DNA of 64,000 nucleotides, from NCBI RefSeq assembly GCF_027594545.1, contig NZ_CP115160.1, forward strand, positions 1,931,001 through 1,995,000. The letters are read 5' to 3'. The notes beneath the pieces were generated by a model. That model was not told the origin of the DNA. It was given only the letters and a program-made list of their open reading frames with translations, and did not search any database. Of this stretch, positions 45,041 to 54,059 are shown piece after piece. A program made the translations under genes and the position numbers. The number at the start of each line of letters is the position of its first letter. Positions within the stretch are counted from its first letter, which is position 1. Source of the DNA: Algoriphagus sp. TR-M9. Lineage in GTDB: Bacteria; Bacteroidota; Bacteroidia; Cytophagales; Cyclobacteriaceae.

Positions 45041-45205
45041 AATAAAAGCAAAGGTTAGTTCGATGAAAAATACCTGACAAAGCAAGGCGTATAACTCGGG
45101 CATTTCGTGTTCACCTTGATCTATCACCAATATAATCAATTCGACCCTTTGCTTTCCTATTCATTTTTCAATTTCAATCCATTGGAGTATTCTTATTTTT
45201 AGATC

Positions 45206-45547
45206 ATGGAAAACAAGGAAATCAGATTACGGGTATGGGTGGAAATGGACGGAAGAAAATTTTTTGGGCCGGGGCCAGCGCAGCTATTGGAGCTGATAGC
45301 CGAGGAGGGATCCCTGGCCAAAGCCGCTAAAACCATGGGAATGTCCTATAAAAAAGCCTGGGATATCGTGGCTGACCTGAATAGCAGGGGCAAAGAGCCG
45401 TATGTGATTTCCCACAAAGGAGGAGAAAAGGGAGGGGGAGCGGCGGTGACTGCACATGGGGAATCTGTGCTCAAGCAATACCGTCAATTTACCGAAAAGC
45501 TCTATGCACTTAAAGAGTCGGAAACAGATTTACTGAAGAATCTTTAA
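45206..45547 (+). CDS. ModE-like winged-helix regulator, HTH domain only
   Basis: 113 residues. It matches the DNA-binding half of ModE: a strand-helix start (RLRVWVEMDGRKFFGPGPAQLLELIAEEGSLAKAAKTMGMSYKKAWDIV) and the wing around KGGEKGGGAAVTAHGE. E. coli ModE is about twice as long because of a C-terminal molybdate-binding di-Mop domain, which is absent here. It stands upstream of modABC and next to a ModE-type operator, so it should regulate the operon. Confidence 0.9.
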   Translation: MENKEIRLRVWVEMDGRKFFGPGPAQLLELIAEEGSLAKAAKTMGMSYKKAWDIVADLNSRGKEPYVISHKGGEKGGGAAVTAHGESVLKQYRQFTEKLYALKESETDLLKNL

Positions 45548-45594
45548 GTGCTGTTTTTAGAAAAACTAGTTGAGATCTTCGTATCATAGCATTT

Positions 45595-45618
45595 CGATAT
45601 ATATTTGGGTATATATCG
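45595..45618 (+). promoter_or_regulatory. ModE operator upstream of modA
   Basis: CGATATATA (45595-45603) and TATATATCG (45610-45618) form a perfect 9-bp inverted repeat with a six-base spacer (TTTGGG). This is the 9-6-9 layout of the E. coli ModE box, which has CGnTATATA-type arms. It lies 32 bases before the modA ATG. Confidence 0.87.
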
Positions 45619-45634
45619 GCGTTTGATATATTTG
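45604..45634 (+). promoter_or_regulatory. Bacteroidota-type promoter of modABC
   Basis: TTTG at 45604-45607 (candidate -33) and TATATTTG at 45627-45634 (candidate -7, TAnnTTTG) are 19 bases apart, the usual spacing in Bacteroidota. The -33 box lies in the spacer of the ModE operator. A second TATATTTG (45600-45607) overlaps the operator too. Bound ModE would block either. Confidence 0.6.
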
Positions 45635-45649
45635 GTTTCTTACCTGAGC

Positions 45650-46417
45650 ATGTTCCTATCCAGCAAATCCAAATGTAGTTTATTGCTTCCAATCTTATTA
45701 TTAGTTGGAACGTTTGCCAATGCCCAAGGGAGGTTGGTAATTGCAGCGGCGTCGGACTTACAATTTGCGCTGGATTCTGTGATCCAGGTTTTCAATCAAA
45801 GGCATCAGGTTAAAGTAGATGTGATTTATGGTTCATCGGGGAAGCTTTTCGAGCAAATATCCAACGGTGCGCCATTTGACCTCTACTTCTCCGCAGATAT
45901 CGCATATCCACAAAAACTGGCCGAAAATGGCCTTGCAGCTTCTGAAGTGTATGCTTATGGGCTTGGGCGGATAGTGATTTGGAGCCGAAAGATAGCTGTA
46001 GTCAAGGAGCAAATGCATGCTTTCAAGAACTCGAGAATCAGAAAAATTGCCATTGCAAATCCTGCTCATGCGCCTTACGGGATGCGCGCAGAAGAAGCCT
46101 TGTTGCACTTTAAATTGTGGACTGAAGTAGAATCCAAGTTGGTTTTCGGAGAAAACATCTCCCAAACAGCCCAGTTTGTCACCTCCGGAGCTGCTGACAT
46201 TGGGATTGTTGCATTATCCTTAGCACTTTCGCCCAACATGCAAAAGCAGGGGGGAAACTACTATTTGATTCCGGCGGAAAGCCACAAACCCTTAGTCCAA
46301 GGGGCAGTCATCACCAAGTTTGGCCAAGGGAAAAAACTCGGAGTAGACTTTTTGGACTTCGTCAAAGGACAAGAAGCTGGGAATATATTGAGTTATTATG
46401 GATTTACCAAACCATAG
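45650..46417 (+). CDS. modA: Molybdate ABC transporter substrate-binding protein
   Basis: 255 residues from the ATG at 45650. A TTG at 45605 lies inside the operator and is not a credible start. A signal peptide ends near residue 26 (FANAQ). The oxyanion-binding fold shows in VIAAASDLQFALD, IYGSSGKLFEQISNGAPFDLYFSADIAYPQKL and GVVALSL-like later segments (DIGIVALSLALSP). It captures molybdate or tungstate in the periplasm and hands it to ModBC. Confidence 0.94.
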   Translation: MFLSSKSKCSLLLPILLLVGTFANAQGRLVIAAASDLQFALDSVIQVFNQRHQVKVDVIYGSSGKLFEQISNGAPFDLYFSADIAYPQKLAENGLAASEVYAYGLGRIVIWSRKIAVVKEQMHAFKNSRIRKIAIANPAHAPYGMRAEEALLHFKLWTEVESKLVFGENISQTAQFVTSGAADIGIVALSLALSPNMQKQGGNYYLIPAESHKPLVQGAVITKFGQGKKLGVDFLDFVKGQEAGNILSYYGFTKP

Positions 46418-46422
46418 GAAAC

Positions 46423-47097
46423 ATGGATTTTGAGCCTTTTTACCTGACTATTAAACTGGCCCTGGTGACCACCATGTTCTTGTTTTTGATTGGGATACCG
46501 CTGGCCTATTGGTTGGCATTTAGCAAGGCAAAAGGAAAGGTCATCATCGAGGCCCTGGTAGGCTTGCCATTGGTTTTGCCTCCTTCTGTGCTGGGGTTTT
46601 ATCTGCTCTTAGCTTTTAGTCCGGAGAATTGGTTCGGTAGTTTTTTGGATCAGTATTTTGATGTTCGTCTTGTTTTTTCCTTTCCGGGTTTGGTGATCGC
46701 ATCTGTGATTTACAGCCTGCCATTTATGGTGCAGCCTCTACAATCAGGTTTTGTGATGAATCCCAAAAATCTGATCGAAACCTCCATGCTTTTGGGCAAA
46801 AGCAAACTGACCACCCTTACCCGGGTGTTACTTCCCAATATGAAAAATGCGCTGATTACCGCTTGTATTCTCGCTTTTGCCCATACCATGGGGGAATTTG
46901 GAGTGGTACTCATGGTAGGGGGCAATATTCCAGGGGAAACACGAGTGATTTCACTGGCTATTTATAACGAGGTGGAAGCGATGAATTACGCTCAGGCAAA
47001 TCTATATGCGGGGATTTTACTCCTTTTTTCCTTTTTGGTTTTAATCGGAGTTTACCTGCTCAATCATCGCATGCTGAAAGTAAACTACATAGGATGA
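46423..47097 (+). CDS. modB: Molybdate ABC transporter permease
   Basis: 224 residues with about five to six membrane helices. It has the motif LPLVLPPSVLGFYLLLAF and the EAA-loop (ETSMLLGKSKLTTLTRVLLPNMKNALITA) that docks on the ATPase, then AHTMGEFGVVLMVGGNIPGETRVISLAIY. It lies five bases after modA and overlaps modC by four bases (ATGA). Confidence 0.96.
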   Translation: MDFEPFYLTIKLALVTTMFLFLIGIPLAYWLAFSKAKGKVIIEALVGLPLVLPPSVLGFYLLLAFSPENWFGSFLDQYFDVRLVFSFPGLVIASVIYSLPFMVQPLQSGFVMNPKNLIETSMLLGKSKLTTLTRVLLPNMKNALITACILAFAHTMGEFGVVLMVGGNIPGETRVISLAIYNEVEAMNYAQANLYAGILLLFSFLVLIGVYLLNHRMLKVNYIG

Positions 47098-47810
47098 TAG
47101 AGATTGGACTGCAAAAGAAGCTCCAGGGGGCTGCTGGTACTTTTCAGCTTTCCTTTGATGCCAAAATAGAGGCTGGGGAACTGGTCACGCTCTATGGAGC
47201 CTCAGGAGTTGGCAAAACCAGCATCTTTAGGATGATATGTGGATTGTTGGCTCCAGATGCAGGTAGGGTTCAGTTTGAGCAAGAGATCTGGTTTGATAAA
47301 GCGAAAAAGATCCATGTCAAACCTCAACACCGAAACATAGGAATGGTATTCCAGGATTATTCCCTGTTTCCCAATATGAATGTGCGCGAAAATCTAGCTT
47401 ATGCATTGGAGAAAAATCAAAGCAAGGAAATCATTGATGAATTGCTGGAGCTTGCTGAACTTGGGCAGCTAGCAGACACTAAACCTAATCTACTGTCCGG
47501 AGGACAGAAACAACGCGTAGCCCTAGCCCGAGCCTTGGTGAGAAAGCCAAAATTATTGTTGCTGGACGAACCGCTATCAGCTCTCGATCTGGAGATGCAG
47601 TCCAAAATGCAGGATTATATCCTCAAATTCCACAAGGAGTTCAATTTGACTACCATTTTGATCAGCCACGATTTACTGGAAGTAGCCAAAATGTCCAAGC
47701 GTGTGCTTCTGCTGGAAAATGGAAAAATCACTCAAGATGGGACACCGGAGGTAGTACTTCCAATGGAACGTTTGATGGGATTCTTAAAGGAAACTAAACA
47801 CAGAAATTGA
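47094..47810 (+). CDS. modC: Molybdate ABC transporter ATPase without Mop domain
   Basis: 238 residues. Walker A is YGASGVGKTS near residue 35, the signature is LSGGQKQRVALARAL near 138, Walker B is LLLLDEPLSALD, and the switch His is in LISHDL. Many ModC proteins reach about 350 residues with a C-terminal Mop/TOBE domain; this one stops right after the nucleotide-binding domain. The neighbouring ModE-like protein lacks Mop domains as well. Confidence 0.94.
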   Translation: MIEIGLQKKLQGAAGTFQLSFDAKIEAGELVTLYGASGVGKTSIFRMICGLLAPDAGRVQFEQEIWFDKAKKIHVKPQHRNIGMVFQDYSLFPNMNVRENLAYALEKNQSKEIIDELLELAELGQLADTKPNLLSGGQKQRVALARALVRKPKLLLLDEPLSALDLEMQSKMQDYILKFHKEFNLTTILISHDLLEVAKMSKRVLLLENGKITQDGTPEVVLPMERLMGFLKETKHRN

Positions 47811-47811
47811 A

Positions 47812-48249
47812 ATGACTTACCAGATAAATTCTTTAGAAAGAAATGATTATGTGGAGTTACTGGAGCTATGGGAGGCTTCCGTACGGGCTAGTCATGATTT
47901 TCTACAAGAGTCTGATATAATGTATTTTAAGCCACTTATATTAAATACCTACTTTGATGCGGTAGCATTGCGAGGTGTAAAGGGAGCTACTGGAGAGATT
48001 TTAGGTTTTTTGGGAGTAGCAGATCAAAATCTGGAGATGCTGTTTGTACATCCAGATGCTATGGGGAAAGGCATTGGTAGGTGCTTGCTAAGCTATGCTG
48101 TGTCTGAATTAGAAGTGAAAAAAGTAGATGTAAATGAGCAGAATCCTCAGGCATTGGCTTTTTATCAGAGATTTGGTTTTAAGGTCATTGGAAGATCTGA
48201 ATTGGATGGTACAGGCAAACCATATCCTATTTTACACTTAGAATTGTAG
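47812..48249 (+). CDS. GNAT-family N-acetyltransferase
   Basis: 145 residues. The acetyl-CoA loop is MGKGIGRCLLSYAV, followed by VDVNEQNPQALAFYQRFGFKVIGRSELDGTGKPYPILHLEL, close to the PanZ/YhhY-like branch. The start is one base after the modC stop, so it is translated with the mod operon. The acceptor is unknown and the link to molybdate uptake may only be positional. Confidence 0.9.
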   Translation: MTYQINSLERNDYVELLELWEASVRASHDFLQESDIMYFKPLILNTYFDAVALRGVKGATGEILGFLGVADQNLEMLFVHPDAMGKGIGRCLLSYAVSELEVKKVDVNEQNPQALAFYQRFGFKVIGRSELDGTGKPYPILHLEL

Positions 48250-48354
48250 CTCTAGTTGAGCTATTGGTTTTGATTCTTGTTTCTGATTCATAATCCTTTA
48301 ATTTTAAGCATGTCATAAAAGTGACTTAAACACTAAATCCAACCCAAGTAACCC

Positions 48355-49737
48355 ATGAAGCAGCTCTTCAATTTGGTCATATTTTTTGTTTTTTCGGTTC
48401 AACTTTTCGCTCAGGAATCCAAGCCTAACTTTATCATCATCTTCACAGACGACCAGGGATATGGTGATTTGGGCACTTTTGGTCACCCTACCATCAAAAC
48501 ACCCCATATAGATCAAATGGCAGTAGAGGGGCAAAAATGGACCAGCTTTTACGTAGCTGCCAATGTGTGTACCCCAAGCAGATCGGCTATTTTAACGGGT
48601 AGATTACCTGTCCGCACCGGAATGTATAGCAATAAGCGTCGGGTCTTATTTCCGGATTCGGATGGTGGCTTGCCAGCCTATGAATTGACCATTGCCAAGC
48701 TACTAAAAAGCTCCGGGTACGCCACGGCGGCCATTGGAAAATGGCATTTGGGTCACCTTCCTGAGTACCTCCCCACCAGTCATGGCTTTGATTCTTACTT
48801 TGGAATTCCCTACAGCAATGATATGGACAGAGTCAATGATCTAGATGCTAAAACTGCTTTTCAAGACCCCAAATTTGAATATTTCAACGTTCCACTCATG
48901 CGAAACGAGGAAATCATAGAGCGACCAGCAGATCAAAACACCATCACCAGGCGCTACACCGAAGAGGCTGTTAAATTTATTCAGGAAAATAAGGACCAGC
49001 CCTTCTTTCTGTATTTGGCACATAGCCTTCCACATGTCCCGCTTTTTGCTTCTACAAATTTCCTGGGGCAGAGTGAACGGGGGCTCTATGGCGACGTGAT
49101 AGAGGAGATAGATTGGAGTGTAGGAGAAATTCTATCAGCTTTGAAATCCCAAGGTCTTGAGCAGCATACTTATGTGGTTTTTACTTCAGATAATGGCCCC
49201 TGGCTGGTGTACAATGAGCAAGGGGGGAGTTCCGGGCTATTGTTTGGAGGGAAAGGCACGAGTTATGAGGGGGGCGTGCGTGTACCTACTGTAATCTGGG
49301 GACCGGGAAATGTAAAGCCAGGCGTGGTCAGTAAAATGGGAAGCACACTGGATCTACTCCCTACGTTTTTGAGTTTGTCTGGTGGAAATCTGCCCCAAGA
49401 TAGAGTTTATGATGGTTATGACCTAAGCCCGGTTTTTAAGGGCAATTCTGAAACCCCAAGGGAGGAAATGTTTTACTATCATGGAGACAGGCTTTTTGCT
49501 GTGCGCAAAGGGGATTTCAAAATGTATCTCTACCAAAACAATCCGGCAGGGTATCCGGAGCAACTGGAGAAACTGGAAAAACCAACCTTGTTCAATCTTT
49601 CCGTAGATCCTTCCGAGCGCTTTGATCTGGCTGGGCAAAACCCTGAAATCATAGCAGAAATCCAGGCTATCGCAGCGGCCCATCAGTCAGAGATGGTTTT
49701 TGGGGTAACTCAACTCGAAAAAAGAATAGGTGACTGA
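48355..49737 (+). CDS. Arylsulfatase-like secreted sulfatase
   Basis: 460 residues with a signal peptide to about residue 20 (FAQ). C72 lies in CTPSRSAILTG, the CxPSR motif that a sulfatase-maturing enzyme converts to formylglycine. D32 and D33 (FTDDQGYGD) and the later FTSDNGPW supply metal ligands. GKWHLGH and the C-terminal subdomain are intact. It probably removes sulfate from a glycan or aryl sulfate in the periplasm. The maturing radical-SAM enzyme is not in the window. No glycan-specific neighbours are near, so the substrate is open. Confidence 0.93.
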   Translation: MKQLFNLVIFFVFSVQLFAQESKPNFIIIFTDDQGYGDLGTFGHPTIKTPHIDQMAVEGQKWTSFYVAANVCTPSRSAILTGRLPVRTGMYSNKRRVLFPDSDGGLPAYELTIAKLLKSSGYATAAIGKWHLGHLPEYLPTSHGFDSYFGIPYSNDMDRVNDLDAKTAFQDPKFEYFNVPLMRNEEIIERPADQNTITRRYTEEAVKFIQENKDQPFFLYLAHSLPHVPLFASTNFLGQSERGLYGDVIEEIDWSVGEILSALKSQGLEQHTYVVFTSDNGPWLVYNEQGGSSGLLFGGKGTSYEGGVRVPTVIWGPGNVKPGVVSKMGSTLDLLPTFLSLSGGNLPQDRVYDGYDLSPVFKGNSETPREEMFYYHGDRLFAVRKGDFKMYLYQNNPAGYPEQLEKLEKPTLFNLSVDPSERFDLAGQNPEIIAEIQAIAAAHQSEMVFGVTQLEKRIGD

Positions 49738-49845
49738 TTGTCTCCACCACTATCGCTAAAACATGTGATGAAGAGCAATAAATCCCCTTTCAAAACCATT
49801 TTTCAGCAGGAGACGGTCGGTTCTGGGCTTGGCAGTAATTTTAGG

Positions 49846-49853
49846 TATATTTG
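49846..49853 (+). promoter_or_regulatory. Candidate -7 element of the phytochrome operon
   Basis: TATATTTG matches TAnnTTTG 27 bases before the response regulator ATG (49880). A perfect TTTG is not found 19-21 bases upstream; TCTG at 49822-49825 is the nearest. The call is tentative. Confidence 0.35.
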
Positions 49854-49879
49854 TGAAAGCTAAACCACAGTCACCACCT

Positions 49880-50320
49880 ATGTCTAACGAGAAATTAACC
49901 TTATTCTATACTGATGATGATCCCGATGATCTTGAGTTTTTCAAAATCATAGTGGGGAAAATCAGTGCGGAATATGACGTGGTCACCCATATGGATGGAC
50001 CGCAGCTTTTGCATGCTTTGGAAAATCCACCGCCCAATCCTTATGTGCTCTTTCTGGATATCAATATGCCGGGAATGAACGGGATGGAAATCCTCCAAAA
50101 AGTACGTGAATCTGAGAAATTCAAAAAACTGCCGGTGATCATGCTATCTACCACCAATGACGGCACCATCATTCAGAAAACCCTGGAACTGGGAGCAAAC
50201 TATTATGTGACCAAATCATCTGGTTTTAAGGAGTTGCAGGATTCTATTGAGCATGCACTTCAGATCAACTGGAATACTTTCATTCCAAACCCAAATAATT
50301 TTCTGTATAACAGTAATTAA
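49880..50320 (+). CDS. Single-domain response regulator of the phytochrome operon
   Basis: 146 residues from the ATG at 49880; the frame extends upstream to 49829 over the promoter. It is a stand-alone receiver: acidic D12-D14, phospho-acceptor D60 (LFLDINMPGMNG), S90/T91 and K112. There is no output domain, so it signals by protein contact or acts as a phosphate relay. Its position six bases before the heme oxygenase, and upstream of the phytochrome kinase, makes it the likely partner of that kinase. Confidence 0.92.
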   Translation: MSNEKLTLFYTDDDPDDLEFFKIIVGKISAEYDVVTHMDGPQLLHALENPPPNPYVLFLDINMPGMNGMEILQKVRESEKFKKLPVIMLSTTNDGTIIQKTLELGANYYVTKSSGFKELQDSIEHALQINWNTFIPNPNNFLYNSN

Positions 50321-50326
50321 TGCTAC

Positions 50327-50929
50327 ATGAGTAGTATTTCAGCCCGTGTTCCCTTCCCAAAGAGGCTTAAGGAATACACTTCCAAAGCTCACCAAGAATT
50401 AGAAGAACTTCCCTTATCCAAGGCGATTCTAGATCCAAATCTTCAGTTAAGTGAGTACTTGCTATATCTAGATCTAATGCATGATGTGCATCTAGCCATG
50501 GAGCAGTCTGTATTTCCGGTCCTGACATCCGAAATCCCCGATATTGCTCAGCGAAAGAAGACGCATCTCCTGAACAATGATTTTCGTGCACTTGGTTTCG
50601 CGAAAATTAAGCCTAGAGCTATGGTTGATTTTTGGGAAAAAAGCTACTCGAAAAGCTTCGCAATGGGTATGCTATATGTGATAGAAGGATCTACTCTGGG
50701 TGGAAAGGTCATTTTCTCGCATGTTCAAAAAAACCTAGCCCTAGACGCGGAATCTGGAGCATCCTATTTTTCTGGATACGCAGCGCAAACTGGTCTTTTT
50801 TGGAAAAGATTTATTGCAGAACTTACCGCTTATGAGGAGAAGAGTGTTGAGGGGGAGGAGATTATCTCAGGTGCCAATCATGCTTTTTCTCAGATCAAAC
50901 AGCACTTTATAGCGTATTCACATTTTTGA
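50327..50929 (+). CDS. bphO: Biliverdin-producing heme oxygenase
   Basis: 200 residues, typical for bacterial phytochrome-linked enzymes. The proximal heme ligand is H22 (SKAHQELEE), and the distal helix has LYVIEGSTLGGKVI. It cleaves heme to biliverdin, iron and CO and so supplies the chromophore for the phytochrome encoded four bases downstream. Confidence 0.94.
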   Translation: MSSISARVPFPKRLKEYTSKAHQELEELPLSKAILDPNLQLSEYLLYLDLMHDVHLAMEQSVFPVLTSEIPDIAQRKKTHLLNNDFRALGFAKIKPRAMVDFWEKSYSKSFAMGMLYVIEGSTLGGKVIFSHVQKNLALDAESGASYFSGYAAQTGLFWKRFIAELTAYEEKSVEGEEIISGANHAFSQIKQHFIAYSHF

Positions 50930-50933
50930 TTGC

Positions 50934-53186
50934 ATGATAGTAAAAGACATCGTAAACCGGGACATAGTGAACCTCACCAACTGTGAGCAAGAGCCCATTC
51001 ATATTCCCGGTAGTATTCAGCCACATGGTTTCCTATTGGGGCTGAAGCAAGAGTCTTTTAGTATTGATTTTTGCAGCGGAAACACAGAAGAATTCATTTC
51101 CCAGTCTCATACCAAGCTTCTTGGCAAAACCCTAAATGAGGTTTTTGGAGATCAGGTTCTCGCTAAGCTTCTGGATTATATAGCTGATAATAAGATGCTT
51201 TCTTCCTTGCTTTTGAAACTTAACTTAAGCGATAAGGAATTTCTATGCACAGTGCATAAGAGTGGTACTATCTACATTTTAGAAGCAGAGCCTGTCAATG
51301 ATCAAGCAAAACAGCCCCATGAAGTGTATGACCATACCTCACAGTTTTTAACCTATCTACATACTACCAACAGCCTGAAGGAGCTCTGCCATCTAGTGGC
51401 TGAAGGCACCCGGGAAATCACCGGTTATGATAGGGTAATGATTTACCGGTTTGATAGAAACTATAATGGTGAGGTTTTCGCGGAAAGTTGCCGGGCAGAT
51501 TTAGAACCTTTTCTGGGCTTACATTATCCACATACAGACATTCCTCCGCAGGCCAGGGATCTCTACATGAAGAACCTGCTGAGGTTGATCACAGATATAG
51601 ATTATACTCCTGTTCCCATCTATACCATAGATGACCAGGAAGAGAAGAATCTGGACTTAAGTCTATCGATTTTGCGCAGCACCTCTCCAATCCACGTGGA
51701 GTACTTACAAAATATGGGCGTAGGAGCTACGCTGACCATATCTTTGATTTATAAAAACAGGCTTTGGGGCTTGATCGCATGCCATCACTATTCCCCAAAA
51801 AACCTGACGCCAGAGATTAGGCTGGCGGCACAGTTGCAAGGTCATTTTATTACCTCACAGATTGATTTGCGTCAGTCCCAGGAGGAATATGAAATAGCCC
51901 GAAAAGTCAATGCATCATTTGATAAAGTGGATATGTTTGACCTTACCGTGGACAATGCATCCTTCGAAGAGTTGGTAAAGATTCCTGAACTTATCACGCT
52001 TTGCAATGCTGCTGGAGTCTCTTTGGTAGTGGATGGGGTGGTGTACAAAAGTGGACTTGCACCCGCAGACGATGAGGTTTTGTTTTTGGCAGACTACTTT
52101 TCAGAGCAAACTGAGAACAGCAGTTTTGTAACAGAGAAACTCATAGATCACCTTCCTCACCGAGCTGAATTGTGTGGAGAAATAGCAGGATTGATTTTTC
52201 ATGCATTGGATATGGATACCAATAACTGTATCATTTGGTATAGACCTGAGACCAAAACTGAAGTCAAATGGGCTGGTGACCCTAGCAAATCCATCATCAA
52301 AGACAAAAAGGGCTTATCCCCAAGGAGGTCTTTTGAGCTATGGAAAGAAATCGTAGAATGTACCTGTAAACCCTGGTATCAATCTGAAATTGAAGCTTGC
52401 GCTGCTTATTCTTACAGTCTTCAGCGTCAGTTGAATATGATATTACTGACTAAGGAAGAAGAGAAATACAGAAAACTGGCCGAATTGCTCAAAGAAAAGA
52501 ATGCAGAACTGGAAAATATCAACTGGATCAGCTCGCATGACCTTCAAGAACCATTAAGAAAGATTCAGCTTATTTCTTCTCATTTACTAGCCGAAGAAGA
52601 GGTGTCATCAGCCGTTGAACACTCCCTTAACCGACTCAATGCTTCAGCAGAAAGAATGCAGACTTTGCTGGCTGATATCAGGAAATATAGCAAGTTAAAT
52701 GCCTCGGAAGATCCATTTGAGGAAGTTGAGCTGGGAGTGATTTTGGAGCAGGTCAAGCGTAATGCACTGGAAAATGCGGAGGCTGCTGTGGACATTTCCT
52801 GGGACAAGCTCCCTGTGTTGCGAGGCGTCCCATTTTTGATACAGCAGCTTTTTTCCAACCTGATATCAAACTCCATCAAATATGCCAAGAAAGGTGTACA
52901 TCTTAGGATTGAAATTACTGCATGGGATGAAAAACTCCCTTTTGAGAAAGAAGATGCGCTTTATCAAGTGATCTCAGTTCAGGATAATGGGATAGGATTT
53001 GAGCAGAAATATGCAGATTCTATTTTCAATATCTTCACCAAACTCCACCATGCATCCCAATATCCAGGCTCCGGCATGGGACTAGCTCTATGTAAAAAGA
53101 TCATGCGCAATCACGGAGGTCATATTCAGGCAAAAGGTGAATTGGGAGTGGGTACTGAGATCATGCTTTACTTTCCGGTAAGCTGA
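50934..53186 (+). CDS. bphP: Bacteriophytochrome histidine kinase
   Basis: 750 residues. PAS: biliverdin-attaching C17 in NCEQEPIHIPGSIQPHG. GAF: PHTDIP with D202, in place of the usual PASDIP. PHY: tongue motif PRRSF at 463-467. The kinase has H535 in SSHDLQEPLRK, N-box NLISNSIKYAKKG, DNGIGFE and GSGMGLALCKKI. It senses red/far-red light and phosphorylates a response regulator, probably the one at 49880. Cofactor synthesis is in the same operon. The stop lies only three bases from that of the convergent DUF4230 gene. Confidence 0.97.
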   Translation: MIVKDIVNRDIVNLTNCEQEPIHIPGSIQPHGFLLGLKQESFSIDFCSGNTEEFISQSHTKLLGKTLNEVFGDQVLAKLLDYIADNKMLSSLLLKLNLSDKEFLCTVHKSGTIYILEAEPVNDQAKQPHEVYDHTSQFLTYLHTTNSLKELCHLVAEGTREITGYDRVMIYRFDRNYNGEVFAESCRADLEPFLGLHYPHTDIPPQARDLYMKNLLRLITDIDYTPVPIYTIDDQEEKNLDLSLSILRSTSPIHVEYLQNMGVGATLTISLIYKNRLWGLIACHHYSPKNLTPEIRLAAQLQGHFITSQIDLRQSQEEYEIARKVNASFDKVDMFDLTVDNASFEELVKIPELITLCNAAGVSLVVDGVVYKSGLAPADDEVLFLADYFSEQTENSSFVTEKLIDHLPHRAELCGEIAGLIFHALDMDTNNCIIWYRPETKTEVKWAGDPSKSIIKDKKGLSPRRSFELWKEIVECTCKPWYQSEIEACAAYSYSLQRQLNMILLTKEEEKYRKLAELLKEKNAELENINWISSHDLQEPLRKIQLISSHLLAEEEVSSAVEHSLNRLNASAERMQTLLADIRKYSKLNASEDPFEEVELGVILEQVKRNALENAEAAVDISWDKLPVLRGVPFLIQQLFSNLISNSIKYAKKGVHLRIEITAWDEKLPFEKEDALYQVISVQDNGIGFEQKYADSIFNIFTKLHHASQYPGSGMGLALCKKIMRNHGGHIQAKGELGVGTEIMLYFPVS

Positions 53187-53189
53187 TAG

Positions 53190-53804
53190 TTATTGTTTTA
53201 AACGCTCCATTTCCTCTGCGGCGGTAATGGGCTGTTCGTTATAAACCAAAGTCCAACCCAGAGAATTGGTAAGAATATAGATATTCAACAGCTCCTCCAT
53301 CAATCTGTCCTGAGCTTCAGCACGCAGGTTGCTACTCTCTACTTTTTTACGAAAGTAGTCTGTCACGCTATTTTTGATTTTGTTGTAATCTTTTGCTTCA
53401 AACTTATTGAAGTAATCTTGCTTCACATCGTAATACTCAAATTCAGGATAAATATTGATCTCCGGATCTGGAATGCTCAGTAAGGTTACAGTTTTGTTTT
53501 TCTCGTCTAGCCTTATTTCCAAAGCTCTCAGATCATATTCTACCGTTGCTTTTGCATGGGTTACGACCAGCGCTTTTTTATCAGAGGTGATCATGTCAAG
53601 AAAGAGGTTCTGGGAATTTTTGTAGGTGAACACCTGCGAGTAGTTAGCTTCTGTGACGATTAGTTTGCCGACTTGCTGGATTTGCTCCTGGATCATATTT
53701 GAGGCTGCACGTAGCTCATTTTTTTGCGCATTTCTATCCAAAAAATACCAGATGCTTCCTAGTAGGAGCACAGCAAGTAGAAATCCATTGGCAAATCTCG
53801 TCAT
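53190..53804 (-). CDS. DUF4230 membrane-anchored protein
   Basis: 204 residues from the ATG at 53804; the frame continues to 53840. One N-terminal helix (ANGFLLAVLLLGSIWYF) anchors a periplasmic domain that carries the family pattern: IQQVGKLIVTEANYSQVFTYK, then ALVVTHAKATVEYDLRALEIRLDEKN and NSLGWTLVYNE at the end. The function of the family is unknown. Confidence 0.9.
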   Translation of the reverse strand: MTRFANGFLLAVLLLGSIWYFLDRNAQKNELRAASNMIQEQIQQVGKLIVTEANYSQVFTYKNSQNLFLDMITSDKKALVVTHAKATVEYDLRALEIRLDEKNKTVTLLSIPDPEINIYPEFEYYDVKQDYFNKFEAKDYNKIKNSVTDYFRKKVESSNLRAEAQDRLMEELLNIYILTNSLGWTLVYNEQPITAAEEMERLKQ

Positions 53805-53932
53805 GATTTTAAGCTGAAAGTTGTAGATATGATACCACAAACGGGTTTACTGGAAAATGGATGTGGGCAAAGGGATACATAAACATAGGTTAGACTTAAG
53901 ATCTATTTGAGTATCAATCAGATTGCTCTACA

Positions 53933-53954
53933 AAATACGTGTTTACACGTATTT
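53933..53954. promoter_or_regulatory. Inverted repeat upstream of the cassette, element 1
   Basis: AAATACGTGT (53933-53942) and ACACGTATTT (53945-53954) are perfect 10-bp arms separated by TT. There is no T-run after it in either direction that would make a good terminator, so a repressor or activator site is more likely. Confidence 0.6.
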
Positions 53955-54059
53955 CAATTCTTAGTTGATCCAGCTAGTTTTATAGCATCAATTCATTCTT
54001 AATTTTTCTGAATATCCATTGTTTAATTTAAAGTACTGGTAGTCACTATTCCTTTATTT

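Noticed and set aside
45605..45649. TTG start for modA at 45605
   Set aside because: It falls within the ModE operator and -33 element. The ATG at 45650 directly precedes a normal signal peptide.
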